A model generated the notes under the pieces. The model was not told the origin of the DNA. It did no database searches and saw only the letters and a list, made by a program, of their open reading frames with translations. The position numbers were made by a program, and so were the translations under genes. 64,000 nucleotides of DNA from contig CAZGAQ010000003.1 of assembly GCA_964523405.1 (NCBI GenBank), positions 260,490 through 324,489 on the forward strand, given 5' to 3'. The DNA is from CAZGAQ01 sp964523405. Lineage in GTDB: Bacteria; Planctomycetota; Phycisphaerae; UBA1845; Fen-1342. Below are positions 25,943-34,848 of this stretch, one piece after another; position 1 is the first letter of the stretch, and each line of letters opens with the position of its first letter.

Positions 25943-27742
25943 TCAACGCCTCCCGTACACGAGCGCCTGCAGGTCGCCCACCGAACCCTTCAACTGCTCG
26001 GACTGCGCCTGCAACTGCTCGGCGGCCGAGGCCGCCTGCTCGGAACCCGCGGCCGTCGCCTGGGTGACCTTGTCCATCTGCGCCACGGCGAGGTTGATCT
26101 GCTCCACACCGCGGGCCTGCTGATCGGACGAGCTGGCGATGCCACCGATCAGGTCCGCAACCTGCGTCACGTCGGTCAGAATCGCCTGTAGCGTCTGCGC
26201 TGCCGCAGCGGCCACGGTGGCCCCGTTCTTGGCCTGGCTAACTGAGTCCTCGATCAGGCCGGTCGTCTCGCCCGCGGCCGTCGCCGCACGCTGGGCCAGG
26301 CCGCGCACCTCGTCGGCCACAACGGCGAACCCCTTGCCGTGCTCGCCGGCGCGGGCCGCCTCCACGGCGGCGTTGAGGGCCAGCAGGTTCGTCTGGAACG
26401 CAATCTCTTCGATCACCTTGATGATCTTGCTGATCTGGTCCGACGACGCGCTGATGCCGGCCATCGCCTCGTTGAGCTGCGCTACCGTCTGGTCACCGGC
26501 CGCGGCGTTGGCGCGGGCCTGCTGGGCAAGCTCGCTGGCCCGGCGCGCTCCATCGGCGCTGGCGCGCGTCTGGGCGGCCATTTGCTCCAGGGCGCTGGAG
26601 CTCTCTTCCAGCGACGCTGCCTGGGAGCTGGCCCCTTCAGCCAGGTGCTGGCTGGCCTGGGCCACCTGCCCGGCCGCGACGGCGACCTGGTCGGCTCCGT
26701 CGTTCAGTCCGGCCACGATGCGCTGCACGGGCCCGGTGATGCCACGGGTTAGCGCGACGGCCAGCACGACACCCAGCAGGAGTGCTCCGGCGAGTCCGCC
26801 GAGCGTGAGCTGCGACGCCCGCCCGAGCGAGCGGACCGCAGCCAGCGAGGAATCGACCGTGTGCCGCAAGCCGCTGTCGGCACTCGCCCGCACCAGCGCG
26901 ATCATCTGCTGATCCAGCGCGACGCGTTGCGCGCCGAGTTCGTCCATCTTGGCCCAGCACGCGTGGATTTGCTCCACGGCCGCGCCAAGTTGCGTGGCGG
27001 CGGTCCGGATCGTGTTCAGATAACCGCGATTCACTTCCTGCCGCGTGACAGGCATGATCTCGTCGATCAACTTGGTGGCCTGGGCGATGGGCTCTTTTGC
27101 GGCCAGCAGGGCGGCCGCCGAGCGTTCCGTCTGCGCGTCCCACAACTGGGTCAGCACGGTGTCGCCGATCTGCGTCAGCGTCTGCCCCAACCGGCATTTG
27201 GTCACCCGTTCGCGCAGGCGTTCAACCGACGTGTCACCGCCCAGCTCCTTGTCGAGGTTGGCGTACATGCTTTCGACATAGGGGACGCAGGCTTCCGCGT
27301 ACGCCTTCCCCGCCTGTCGAATCGACGTCCGCGCGGCGAGTACGGCGTCGCCCTGTTGCGCGATCGCCTGGCAAATGGCCTCATACTTCTGAACGTGCTT
27401 CTCCAGCGCCTGCGCCGCTTCGGCCAGTTCGTGCAAGTGTGGCGAGCGTGCCGCCAGGGCGCGCGCCTTCTCGATATTGCTCTTGAGCTCGGCCACGCGC
27501 GCCAGGCCCGCGTCGAACTGCCTCCGGTCGAGCGCGCGGAAGTACTCGCGCATCTCGCTGCCGGCATCACGCACCGTCCGTTCGGACAAGTTCGCCACCT
27601 CGACCTGCGGGACGCGTTCCTCCGCCAGGACCACGGACTCCTTCTGCACACCACGCATCCCCCAAGAGGCCAACACTCCGACCGTGGCCGACACGCCCAA
27701 TAGACAACCGAAGCCCAGCCCGATCTTGGTGCGAAGTTTCAT
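25943..27742 (-). CDS. Methyl-accepting chemotaxis protein
   Basis: A 599-residue receptor. N-terminal helix (IGLGFGCLLGVSATVGVLASWGM), a periplasmic four-helix-bundle ligand domain (~35-310), a second helix (LTLGGLAGALLLGVVLAVAL), HAMP, then the signalling hairpin with tip KVIEEIAFQTNLLALNAAVEAARAGEHGKGFAVVADEVR split around the conserved E-I-A-F-Q-T-N. Start 27742 has GGAG at eight bases. No che genes are close; the ligand is unknown. With the YjfB-like protein and c-di-GMP regulator it hints at a motile cell. Confidence 0.93.
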   Translation of the reverse strand: MKLRTKIGLGFGCLLGVSATVGVLASWGMRGVQKESVVLAEERVPQVEVANLSERTVRDAGSEMREYFRALDRRQFDAGLARVAELKSNIEKARALAARSPHLHELAEAAQALEKHVQKYEAICQAIAQQGDAVLAARTSIRQAGKAYAEACVPYVESMYANLDKELGGDTSVERLRERVTKCRLGQTLTQIGDTVLTQLWDAQTERSAAALLAAKEPIAQATKLIDEIMPVTRQEVNRGYLNTIRTAATQLGAAVEQIHACWAKMDELGAQRVALDQQMIALVRASADSGLRHTVDSSLAAVRSLGRASQLTLGGLAGALLLGVVLAVALTRGITGPVQRIVAGLNDGADQVAVAAGQVAQASQHLAEGASSQAASLEESSSALEQMAAQTRASADGARRASELAQQARANAAAGDQTVAQLNEAMAGISASSDQISKIIKVIEEIAFQTNLLALNAAVEAARAGEHGKGFAVVADEVRGLAQRAATAAGETTGLIEDSVSQAKNGATVAAAAAQTLQAILTDVTQVADLIGGIASSSDQQARGVEQINLAVAQMDKVTQATAAGSEQAASAAEQLQAQSEQLKGSVGDLQALVYGRR

Positions 27743-28271
27743 GTGCCAACTCCATGCGGCGAACGATGCGGTGGGGGAAGGGGACGTGCTCCCCGCGTTC
27801 ACGAATGACATCGACCGGGGCGGGGTGGCTGTTGATACCGGCGCTGCGAATATGTGGTCTGGCGGGCTTCGGGCCCAGGTTTATGCGGACATTGGAACCG
27901 GTACCGGGAGCAGGCACGCACACAAAACAGTGAGATTCCGCTTACTTTCTGCCAGATTATGGCGAGACTACTCAGCATTTCACTTGTTAACAACTGTAGG
28001 AGTACAGACTTATGGTTGCGGACGGACGATCCGCCTGCGACGGATTTTCGTCGCCCGGGTTAATGTTTCCGGTCTGAGACGCCGATCTATCTGAGTGGTG
28101 AGGCAGAGCGGATTCAGCGAAGTCTCACGAAAAGTGAATACTGGAGGAGCTTCATAACGGGCCTCGCTCGTGCGAGGTCGGCTGTACCAGGCTTCTTTCC
28201 CCTCCGGAGAGCACCGGGACGCCGTTAGGCACCTGGTGCCCTCTTTTTTTGTGCCCAGTTCGCCCCCGTGC
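27743..28271 (+). ncRNA. Long intergenic region, possible plus-strand RNA
   Basis: 529 bases without a protein gene between the divergent chemoreceptor and the end of the NAD synthetase gene. From about 27960 on there are several hairpins: GCGACG/CGTCGC near 28035-28052, CCTCGC-TCGT-GCGAGG near 28160-28176, and a terminator at 28211-28250. No plus-strand gene precedes the terminator, so a small RNA ending there is possible. It does not match a riboswitch class I know. Confidence 0.35.
28211..28250 (+). terminator. Hairpin with T-run, plus strand
   Basis: GCACCGGG (28211-28218) pairs with CCTGGTGC (28232-28239) with one mismatch; CTCTTTTTTT follows. It reads on the plus strand only, opposite to the NAD synthetase gene next to it. 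Confidence 0.6.
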
Positions 28272-29918
28272 CTACGTCTTTGGGTATCGCGCCGCGATCG
28301 GCATCCGCCGGCCAAACCCGAACGCCCGCGACGTCACCTTCAGTCCCGGCGCCGCCTGCTGCCGCTTGTACTCGCTGAGCTGGATTTTCCGCACCACGTC
28401 CGCGACCGTCTGGGCGTCGAAGCCAGCCGCCGCAATCTCGGCGGGACTCTCCAGACCGACCTCGTAGCGTTCCAGGATGGCATCGAGCACGTCATAGGGC
28501 GGCAGCGAATCCTGATCCGTCTGGTTCGGCCGCAATTCCGCCGACGGCGGCTTCTCCAGCGTGCTCCGTGGGATCAGCGCGCGCCCGGCGCGCTCGTTCA
28601 TATGGGTGGCCAGCCGGTAGATCATCGTCTTGGGCACGTCGCTGATGACGGCGAGCCCGCCAGCCATGTCGCCATACAGCGTGCAGTAGCCGACCGCCAG
28701 TTCGCTCTTGTTTCCCGTGGTCAGCAGCAGGCTGCCGAACTTGTTGGACAGCGCCATCAGGATCACCCCGCGCGTCCGCGCCTGGATGTTCTCCTCGGCG
28801 ATGTCCGCCGCCCGGCCCGCGAAGTGCGGCGTCATGGCGGCCTCAAATGCCGCGTGCATGGGCTCGATCGGAATGATGGAGAAGCGCAGGCCAAGATTCA
28901 CCGCCAGGGCGCGGGCATCGGCCACACTGTGGTCGCTGCTGAAGCGGCTGGGCATCGCCACCCCGTGCACCTGCCCGGGTCCCAGCGCGGCCGCCGCCAG
29001 CGTGGCCACCACCGCGGAGTCAATACCGCCTGACAGGCCGACCACGGCGGACTGAAAGCCGCACTTGTGCACGTAGTCCCGCAAGCCCAGGACCAGCGCC
29101 TCGTACAGCGCGGCGGGGCCGGTCGGCACCGCGGCACGGCGGGTCGCAGACAAGTTGTCCAGGTCGACGAGCAGCAGGTCCTCGGTGAACGAACGGGCCT
29201 GCCCGCAGAGCGTGCCGTGGCTGTCGACGACACTGCTCGTGCCGTCGAAGATCAGCTCGTCATCGCCGCCCACCTGATTCACGAACAGCAGTGGCACGCG
29301 CGTCCGCGCCACGTGCGAACGCATCAGTTCCACGCGCGCGGCGTGCTTGTCCAGAAAATACGGCGACGCGGAGATGTTGAAGACAGCCTGCGCGCCGGCG
29401 TCGGCCAGCTCGCGAATCGGGTCGCAGGCGTACAGCGGCTGGCCCAGCATCTCCTCGCGCGACCACATGTCCTCGCAGATCGTCACACCCAGCCGCAAGC
29501 CGCCAAACTCGATCACCGGCTGTCGCCCGCCCGGCTCGAAGTAGCGGACCTCATCAAAGACGTCATAGGTGGGCAGCAGCCGCTTGCGCCAGCGGGCCAG
29601 CACGCGGCCCTTGTGCACCAGGGCCGCCGAGTTGAAGAGCGGCCGCCCCACCGGCCGATCCGTCCGCTCGGCAAAACCGACCAGGGCGGCGACGTCATTC
29701 GCGCTGTCGGCGATGTGCTCCAGGGCGGCGAGGTTGCGGGCGATGATCTCACGCCGCAGCAGGAAGTCCTTGGCGGGGTAGCCGATCAGCGTCTGCTCGG
29801 GGAACACGGCGAGCTGGGCGCCGGCGGCCGCGGCGGCACGCAGCCCATCCAGCACGCGCTGCGTGTTGCCGTCGATATCGCCGATGACCGGATTGGTCTG
29901 AACGAGCGCGACCTTCAC
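28272..29918 (-). CDS. nadE: Glutamine-dependent NAD+ synthetase
   Basis: A 548-residue two-domain enzyme, last step of NAD synthesis. The N-terminal nitrilase-type glutaminase has its triad in AVFPEQTLIGYP (Glu), RKRLLPTYDVFDE (Lys) and GVTICEDMW (Cys). The C-terminal synthetase has the P-loop VVGLSGGIDSAVVATLA and the segment TTGNKSELAVGYCTLYGD. It starts with GTG behind AGAGGTG. The gene downstream on the same strand is not metabolic. Length is usual for this bacterial form. Confidence 0.96.
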   Translation of the reverse strand: MKVALVQTNPVIGDIDGNTQRVLDGLRAAAAAGAQLAVFPEQTLIGYPAKDFLLRREIIARNLAALEHIADSANDVAALVGFAERTDRPVGRPLFNSAALVHKGRVLARWRKRLLPTYDVFDEVRYFEPGGRQPVIEFGGLRLGVTICEDMWSREEMLGQPLYACDPIRELADAGAQAVFNISASPYFLDKHAARVELMRSHVARTRVPLLFVNQVGGDDELIFDGTSSVVDSHGTLCGQARSFTEDLLLVDLDNLSATRRAAVPTGPAALYEALVLGLRDYVHKCGFQSAVVGLSGGIDSAVVATLAAAALGPGQVHGVAMPSRFSSDHSVADARALAVNLGLRFSIIPIEPMHAAFEAAMTPHFAGRAADIAEENIQARTRGVILMALSNKFGSLLLTTGNKSELAVGYCTLYGDMAGGLAVISDVPKTMIYRLATHMNERAGRALIPRSTLEKPPSAELRPNQTDQDSLPPYDVLDAILERYEVGLESPAEIAAAGFDAQTVADVVRKIQLSEYKRQQAAPGLKVTSRAFGFGRRMPIAARYPKT

Positions 29919-29947
29919 GGGTACACCTCTCTCGGCCCGCCCCCCCG

Positions 29948-30709
29948 CTACGCCATCCGCCGCAGTACCAGCAGTAGCGTGCCCCCCAAGGCCGCCAGCC
30001 CGGCGACCGCGACGAGGCTCGCGACGACCAGCACGATTACGAACCGCCGGCTCTGCTCGCGCACCAGGGTCGTTAGCGTGTCATGCTGCGCGCGCTGCGC
30101 CGCGTTGAGCTTGTGCAGCACTTCGACCTGCGCCGTGCCGGATTCACCCAGCGTGTCCACCGCCCGCCCGAACTGCTGCAGCGAGTGCATGAGCTGCGTG
30201 TCCGACTCCTGCGACACTTCGAGTTGCCGCGCCACCGTGCGGATCGCCTCGGCCTGTGTCATCAGCGAATCGGGCATGCGACTGAGGGTCTCCGTCAGCG
30301 CCGCCGCGTGCTTGCTGGCCACGTCCGTCCGCTCGGCGATCGACCGCAGGAATTCGCCCTGCGCCCGCTGCGCGCCGGCCAATTGCTCCAGGACGCCCCC
30401 CACGCGATCCAGCGAACCCGCCAGTTCCGCCGCGCGCTGATCCTGCTGGCGGAAGTGCTGCTGCATGGCCCCCGCCAGCTCGTAGACGCGCAGCGCCATC
30501 TCCTGGGATTGGGCCTGGCGCACCTGCCGACGCCGCCACCAGGGGGTCGCGGAATTGTCCAGCAGCGTCAGGGGCCGTGGCGTCTCGGCCGGTGTGACCG
30601 TAGCCGTCGTCGTGGGGCGCGGCGGAGTCAGCGGCGTCTCCGCGCCCACGTGATCATCGGGCCGGAACAGGGTGCTGACGCGCTGCCAGAATGAGGTCTG
30701 TGTCGCCAT
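29948..30709 (-). CDS. Coiled-coil protein with C-terminal membrane helix
   Basis: A 253-residue protein of unknown function. An N-terminal Pro/Thr-rich part is followed by a long heptad-rich region (~75-215, QEMALRVYELAGAMQQHFRQ onward), then one membrane helix (FVIVLVVASLVAVAGLAALGGTLLLVL) and a short basic end, so it is tail-anchored with the coiled coil in the cytoplasm. Start 30709 has GGGAG nine bases before. It lies 29 bases upstream of nadE on the same strand and may share its transcript. Confidence 0.7.
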   Translation of the reverse strand: MATQTSFWQRVSTLFRPDDHVGAETPLTPPRPTTTATVTPAETPRPLTLLDNSATPWWRRRQVRQAQSQEMALRVYELAGAMQQHFRQQDQRAAELAGSLDRVGGVLEQLAGAQRAQGEFLRSIAERTDVASKHAAALTETLSRMPDSLMTQAEAIRTVARQLEVSQESDTQLMHSLQQFGRAVDTLGESGTAQVEVLHKLNAAQRAQHDTLTTLVREQSRRFVIVLVVASLVAVAGLAALGGTLLLVLRRMA

Positions 30710-30881
30710 CGGGTTTGCTCCCGGAGGTTGTCGCTCGACCATCGTGAGCGGCAATTATAGGGCGAGCCGCGCGGCGCCACACCCTGATGACGAAAAACGA
30801 CGGCGCCCGTCGGCAATTCGTAAACTCCACCGGCCCTGGAGACGATGCGCAGACAGCGCGCTGCGCGCGTGGACGAATGTC

Positions 30882-31784
30882 ATGACCATTGCCGGGATTT
30901 TATCGGGAGTGCTCAATCCGACCGGCCGCGGCTACCTGCTGACGCGGATCGGTGCCCGCATGGCGCCGATGCCGGCGGAGACGTGCGGGGCAACCTCCGG
31001 GGGCTGCGCCGCGCCGTCGGCCTCCGACGGGAATAGGTCTACCCAACCGGAAGACCGCGTGGATTGGAGCCCCGCCGCTCAGGCCCTGAACACCGTCCCG
31101 GCACAGTCCGCCGGCGCGGCGCAAACCACTCCCGCCATCGGCACCGGGGAAGCGCTCAGCGAAGAAGAGCAGAGTGAGGTGGCCGACCTCCAAGAGCGCG
31201 ATACGACCGTCCGGGCCCACGAGGCCGCCCACTTGGCCGCTGCCGGCGGGTACGCCCGCGGCGCCGCCGAGTACACGTACAAAGCCGGGCCGGACGGCAA
31301 GCAGTACGCCGTCGGCGGCGAAGTGCAGATCGACACGTCCGAGGTCCCCGACAACCCGGAGGCCACCGTCCGCAAGATGGAGACGGTCCGCGCCGCCGCG
31401 CTCGCCCCCGCCGATCCGTCGGGGCAGGACCGCAGCGTGGCGGCCGAGGCGAGCGCCGCAATCACCAAGGCCCGCAGCGCAGCGGCGCAGTCCGCCGCCG
31501 CGGGGTCGTCCCCTGGCCAGAGCACGCCGGCGGCTCAACGCGGCAAGTCCAGCGCGACCGGTTCAGTGCCCGAATCCGACCGGAGCGGCAGCCAGCCGAA
31601 CTTCGCGCAGACGCGGACTCTGGGATCCGCGCAGTCAGCGCGCACGACGGGGTCGCCGCCGTCGGCTGCGTCCGCCACGGCAGCCGCTACGAGCACGTCC
31701 CTGGCAGCCTATCGCGCGCAACAAAACTCCACCCCTCGGGCAGCGATGCAGATGCTGGCTGCGGACCTCGATGTCCGCGCCTAG
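30882..31784 (+). CDS. SprA-related family protein with HExxH motif
   Basis: A 300-residue protein. Residues ~90-200 match the SprA-related family: LSEEEQSEVADLQERDTTVRAHEAAHLAAAGGYARG, split around His113 of HEAAH, then GPDGKQYAVGGEVQIDTSEVP and DPEATVRKM. HEAAH fits the zinc-protease HExxH pattern, so peptidase activity is possible but unproven. The rest is low-complexity Ala/Ser/Thr. The start is uncertain because no good SD precedes ATG 30882. Confidence 0.75.
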   Translation: MTIAGILSGVLNPTGRGYLLTRIGARMAPMPAETCGATSGGCAAPSASDGNRSTQPEDRVDWSPAAQALNTVPAQSAGAAQTTPAIGTGEALSEEEQSEVADLQERDTTVRAHEAAHLAAAGGYARGAAEYTYKAGPDGKQYAVGGEVQIDTSEVPDNPEATVRKMETVRAAALAPADPSGQDRSVAAEASAAITKARSAAAQSAAAGSSPGQSTPAAQRGKSSATGSVPESDRSGSQPNFAQTRTLGSAQSARTTGSPPSAASATAAATSTSLAAYRAQQNSTPRAAMQMLAADLDVRA

Positions 31785-31829
31785 CCGCGCTGACCACTCC
31801 GCACCAACTTCGGCAAGACTCCCCGCCCC

Positions 31830-32357
31830 CTACGGCCAGTATGCCGCCACGGTGATTACGACCCAGATCGCGATGGCGATGACGAACTTGGCCACCGTAC
31901 CGAACAGCCGTCCCACACCCGCGCCAACACCCGAGCGCATCGACGCCTTCATGCTGCGGCCGCCGGAGAGCTCAAAGCCCCAGGCCCCCACGGCCGCCCC
32001 GGCGCAGGCACCGATGAGCGAGCCGACGATCGGCAGCGGGATGAGGGCCGTGCCGATCAGCGCTCCGACCAGCGTGCCCACCAGCGCCCCGACCGAGCCG
32101 CGACGGGTCCCACCGACCGATTTCGTGCCCGCGATCCCCGCGACGAATTCCGCAGCCTCGCCAGCGAGCGCCAGGCCGACGATCGTGACCAACATCGGCA
32201 CGCCGAACATGGGCGCCGCACCGTGCACATCCCAGCGCCACCACGCCACGAGTGCCGTCGCGGCCACCATGAGCCAGGTTCCCGGCAGGCCCAGGAGCAC
32301 CAGCAGTACGCACGCCGCATTGAGCACGACCAGGCTGGTTGCGATCACGATCGGCAT
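31830..32357 (-). CDS. DUF456 family membrane protein
   Basis: A 175-residue integral membrane protein. Hydrophobic stretches at ~3-25, ~30-50, ~60-75 and a Gly-rich block GALVGTLVGALIGTALIPLP followed by GSLIGACAGAAVGAWGFE are typical of DUF456; a last helix closes the chain. Start 32357 lies after GGAGGTG at slightly long spacing. Function unknown. Confidence 0.75.
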   Translation of the reverse strand: MPIVIATSLVVLNAACVLLVLLGLPGTWLMVAATALVAWWRWDVHGAAPMFGVPMLVTIVGLALAGEAAEFVAGIAGTKSVGGTRRGSVGALVGTLVGALIGTALIPLPIVGSLIGACAGAAVGAWGFELSGGRSMKASMRSGVGAGVGRLFGTVAKFVIAIAIWVVITVAAYWP

Positions 32358-32446
32358 CGTTCGGCAGCACCTCCGCAGGCGCGCAGGGCAGACCCACTCC
32401 CCAAGCACCTATTCTCAACTCGACGGCGATTATTCGCTATCCCCGT

Positions 32447-32677
32447 CTAGCGCCCGGCCACCGGTCCGCCCGGCGGGGCCGCCTCCGGAGCCGGGGGGAT
32501 CGGGTCGATGTGGACGTTGCGGTACACCCCCTCACGAACCAGCCGGTCCCGGTCGGTGATCGCCTGCTCTTCGGTCTCGTAGCGCCCCAGCGTGACCACC
32601 AGCCCGTCCGCGGCGGTCCCACGGACCCGCCAGCGCTTCGGGGCACTCTGCCACTTGGGCGGCATGCGCTTCTCCAT
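32447..32677 (-). CDS. Small hypothetical protein
   Basis: A 76-residue soluble protein beginning MEKRMPPKWQSAPKRWRVRG, with TGAGGT before ATG 32677. A short alpha/beta domain (GLVVTLGRYETEEQAITDRD) is followed by a Pro-rich tail. I do not recognise the family. It lies past the terminator of the RRM gene, so it is probably transcribed separately. Confidence 0.55.
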   Translation of the reverse strand: MEKRMPPKWQSAPKRWRVRGTAADGLVVTLGRYETEEQAITDRDRLVREGVYRNVHIDPIPPAPEAAPPGGPVAGR

Positions 32678-32709
32678 CAGTACCTCAGCGAGGGGCCCAC
32701 AGAAAGCCC

Positions 32710-32746
32710 AAAAAGCGGGGAAGGCCACTGGACGTGACCTTCCCCG
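32710..32746 (-). terminator. Intrinsic terminator of the RRM protein gene
   Basis: On the minus strand GGGGAAGG, a 13-nt loop and CCTTCCCC are followed by GCTTTTTGGGCTTT. It begins about 20 bases past the stop of the gene ending at 32768. Confidence 0.88.
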
Positions 32747-32767
32747 TGGAATCACTGGCAGTAGGGA

Positions 32768-33112
32768 CTAGTAGCGCCGACCACCGCCGCCGCCACCGTA
32801 GCCGCCACGCCCGCCGCCGCCACCGCCGTAGCCGCCACGCCCGCCACCGAAGCCACCGCGGTTCTCCTTCGGCTTGGCTTCGTTGACGGTCAGTGCACGC
32901 CCGTCGTGCTGCTGGCCATTCAGCGCCGTGATCGCCGCCTGGGCTTCTTCATCCGAGCCCATTTCGACGAAACCGAAGCCCTTGCTCCGGCCGCTCTCGC
33001 GATCCTCGATCACCTGTGCGCTCTGCACGGTGCCGTGGGGCGCGAAGATCTGCTCCAGATCGGCGCTGCTGACGCTGTAGCTGAGATTCCCGACATACAG
33101 TTTCTTGCCCAT
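32768..33112 (-). CDS. Glycine-rich RNA-binding protein (single RRM)
   Basis: A 114-residue protein: one RNA recognition motif (residues 1-80) with RNP2 LYVGNL and RNP1 KGFGFVEM, followed by a Gly/Arg-rich tail (GGFGGGRGGYGGGG and on to GRRY). This is the rbp/Rbp1 type seen in cyanobacteria and planctomycetes, often cold-induced, and likely an RNA chaperone. ATG 33112 has AGGAG at ideal distance; a strong terminator follows, so it is a single-gene unit with a leader of unknown length. Confidence 0.95.
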   Translation of the reverse strand: MGKKLYVGNLSYSVSSADLEQIFAPHGTVQSAQVIEDRESGRSKGFGFVEMGSDEEAQAAITALNGQQHDGRALTVNEAKPKENRGGFGGGRGGYGGGGGGRGGYGGGGGGRRY

Positions 33113-33383
33113 CGTAAACTCCTGTCCGATGGCATTCCTGGACCCAATCTTTCACTTTCCGGGTCGCACCTGAAAGGAGCCGACAATTCGGCCCAAAGGT
33201 AGGAGGGCGATCAAGGCAAGACCGTGCGGGCTCGAACTGCATTCCGTCACGTACACGCCAGGCTCACGAACCAACCGCGCCCAATTGTAGCGGCAAGTCC
33301 CGCGCAGTGCACGCCCTCCAGCAGGAAAAGTTTGCCCTTCACCCCCCCGTGCGGGAGCACCCTCAGGAAGGCCCCCCAGGCGC

Positions 33384-34268
33384 TCATAACCGTCGGTGGA
33401 GCTGCTTGCGAGCCGCTTCCACCGTGTTTCGCAGCAGCATCGCCACCGTCATCGGCCCCACCCCGCCCGGCACCGGCGAAATGTGCCCTGCCAGCGGCGC
33501 CACGGCCGCAAAATCAACGTCTCCGACTGTCCGTTTCACCGGACACCCGTCGGGTCCCGACTCGGTCACGCGGTGGATGCCAACGTCGATCACCACCGCT
33601 CCCGGTTTCACAAACTCCGCTCCGATGGCACGCGGTTTGCCAATCGCCACCACGAGGATGTCCGCCTGGCGCGTATGTTGCGCCAGATCGCGCGTCGCGA
33701 TGTGGCACCCCGTCACGGTCGCTTCATGCGTGAGCAGGAACATCGTCACCGGTCGCCCCACAATTCGGCTCTGCCCGACCACGACGGCGTGCGCACCACG
33801 CTGGACGACCCCGCTGCGACCGATCAACTCGGTCACGGCCAGCGCCGTGCAGGGCGCGATGATCGGCTCGCCGTAGAAGAGCATGCCGATGTTCGCCGGA
33901 TTCACCCCCTCCACGTCCTTGTAGGGATCGATGCGGTACTGCGCGGCCGCTGCATCGATGTGCGGGGGCAGCGGCAACTGCAGCAGGATCCCGGTCACGG
34001 TCGGGTCGTCGTTGAGCCTGTCAATGACGGCGAGCAGCTCCGGCTGCGTAGTGGCATCCGGCAGCTCGACCAGCTGATAGTCCACTCCCACCTTGATGCT
34101 CAGCTTCCGCTGCGACGCGGCGTAGACACGGCCGCTGGCGTCGCTGCCGACCAGGACGGCGCAAAGCTTGATCGCCCCGTGGTGGGCATTGAACCAAGCC
34201 ACCTCGCGGGTCACATCCGTCCGGATCTCGGCCGCGAACGCCGCACCGTCGAGAATCTGCGCCGGCAT
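33384..34268 (-). CDS. folD: Bifunctional methylene-THF dehydrogenase/cyclohydrolase
   Basis: A 294-residue enzyme interconverting 5,10-methylene-, methenyl- and 10-formyl-THF with NADP. Catalytic region YAASQRKLSIKVG retains the second Lys of the usual SKRK; GILLQLPLPPHID, PCTALAVTELI, VVVGQSRIVGRP and SPVPGGVGPMTVAM are all conserved. It has normal length. It connects with panB in one-carbon use, though the genes are far apart. The start is ATG 34268. Confidence 0.96.
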   Translation of the reverse strand: MPAQILDGAAFAAEIRTDVTREVAWFNAHHGAIKLCAVLVGSDASGRVYAASQRKLSIKVGVDYQLVELPDATTQPELLAVIDRLNDDPTVTGILLQLPLPPHIDAAAAQYRIDPYKDVEGVNPANIGMLFYGEPIIAPCTALAVTELIGRSGVVQRGAHAVVVGQSRIVGRPVTMFLLTHEATVTGCHIATRDLAQHTRQADILVVAIGKPRAIGAEFVKPGAVVIDVGIHRVTESGPDGCPVKRTVGDVDFAAVAPLAGHISPVPGGVGPMTVAMLLRNTVEAARKQLHRRL

Positions 34269-34447
34269 GCACGCTCCTTGTCGCGAGGCGGGATCATCCC
34301 CGCTGCCGGCGGCGCCCGCAAGACCTGCGCGGCGGACGCCCCCTGACAGCGCCGGCGGGCGCCGCTAACATATCGCGCGTGGTAGGGCGCGGACCGGCTT
34401 GCGAGCCGGCCTGGTGCACCGCCACTGACAGTCTGGGAGAATCCGAC

Positions 34448-34798
34448 ATGAAGTGGGCGCGCGCGACGATTGCCCTGGCGGCGGCCATCGTGCTGGCCGG
34501 TTGCATCAATCTGCAGATACCCGGCAGCGACACGCTCTTCGTGAAGGGCGAGCCGTTCATTGTCCGGGGGACGACGGCCGTCGCGGACAACGGCGGCCCA
34601 TGCCTCGTGTGGTACGCCGACACCGGCGTGACCTACCACCTGTTCCAGGGCAGCCGCGTCGCCAACGCGGACTTCGACCGCGTGACAACGCCAGGCGTGA
34701 CCGCGCGCCTGGAGATTGCGACGCGCAACGATCTGGAAGTGGCGTGCCAGATGGGCACGATTGTGGAAGTGCAGCGGATCCTCGAAGTCTCCGAATAG
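34448..34798 (+). CDS. Small lipoprotein
   Basis: A 116-residue exported protein with a lipoprotein signal (ATIALAAAIVLAGC, lipobox LAGC at Cys19). The mature part is a small beta-rich domain with a Cys pair (CLVWYADTGVTYHLFQG and ACQMGTIVEV). Family unknown. ATG 34448 has GGGAGA upstream. It is followed 50 bases later by the SGNH lipoprotein on the same strand, so the pair may be one unit. Confidence 0.75.
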   Translation: MKWARATIALAAAIVLAGCINLQIPGSDTLFVKGEPFIVRGTTAVADNGGPCLVWYADTGVTYHLFQGSRVANADFDRVTTPGVTARLEIATRNDLEVACQMGTIVEVQRILEVSE

Positions 34799-34848
34799 GG
34801 CGTCGGCCCCTGGGGCCGGCGGGGCGCGATCGCCCGGAGGACGATCAC

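Noticed and set aside
32447..32755. Small gene at 32447 as part of the RRM operon or as a toxin
   Set aside because: A strong terminator separates it from the RRM gene, and there is no partner or toxin motif.
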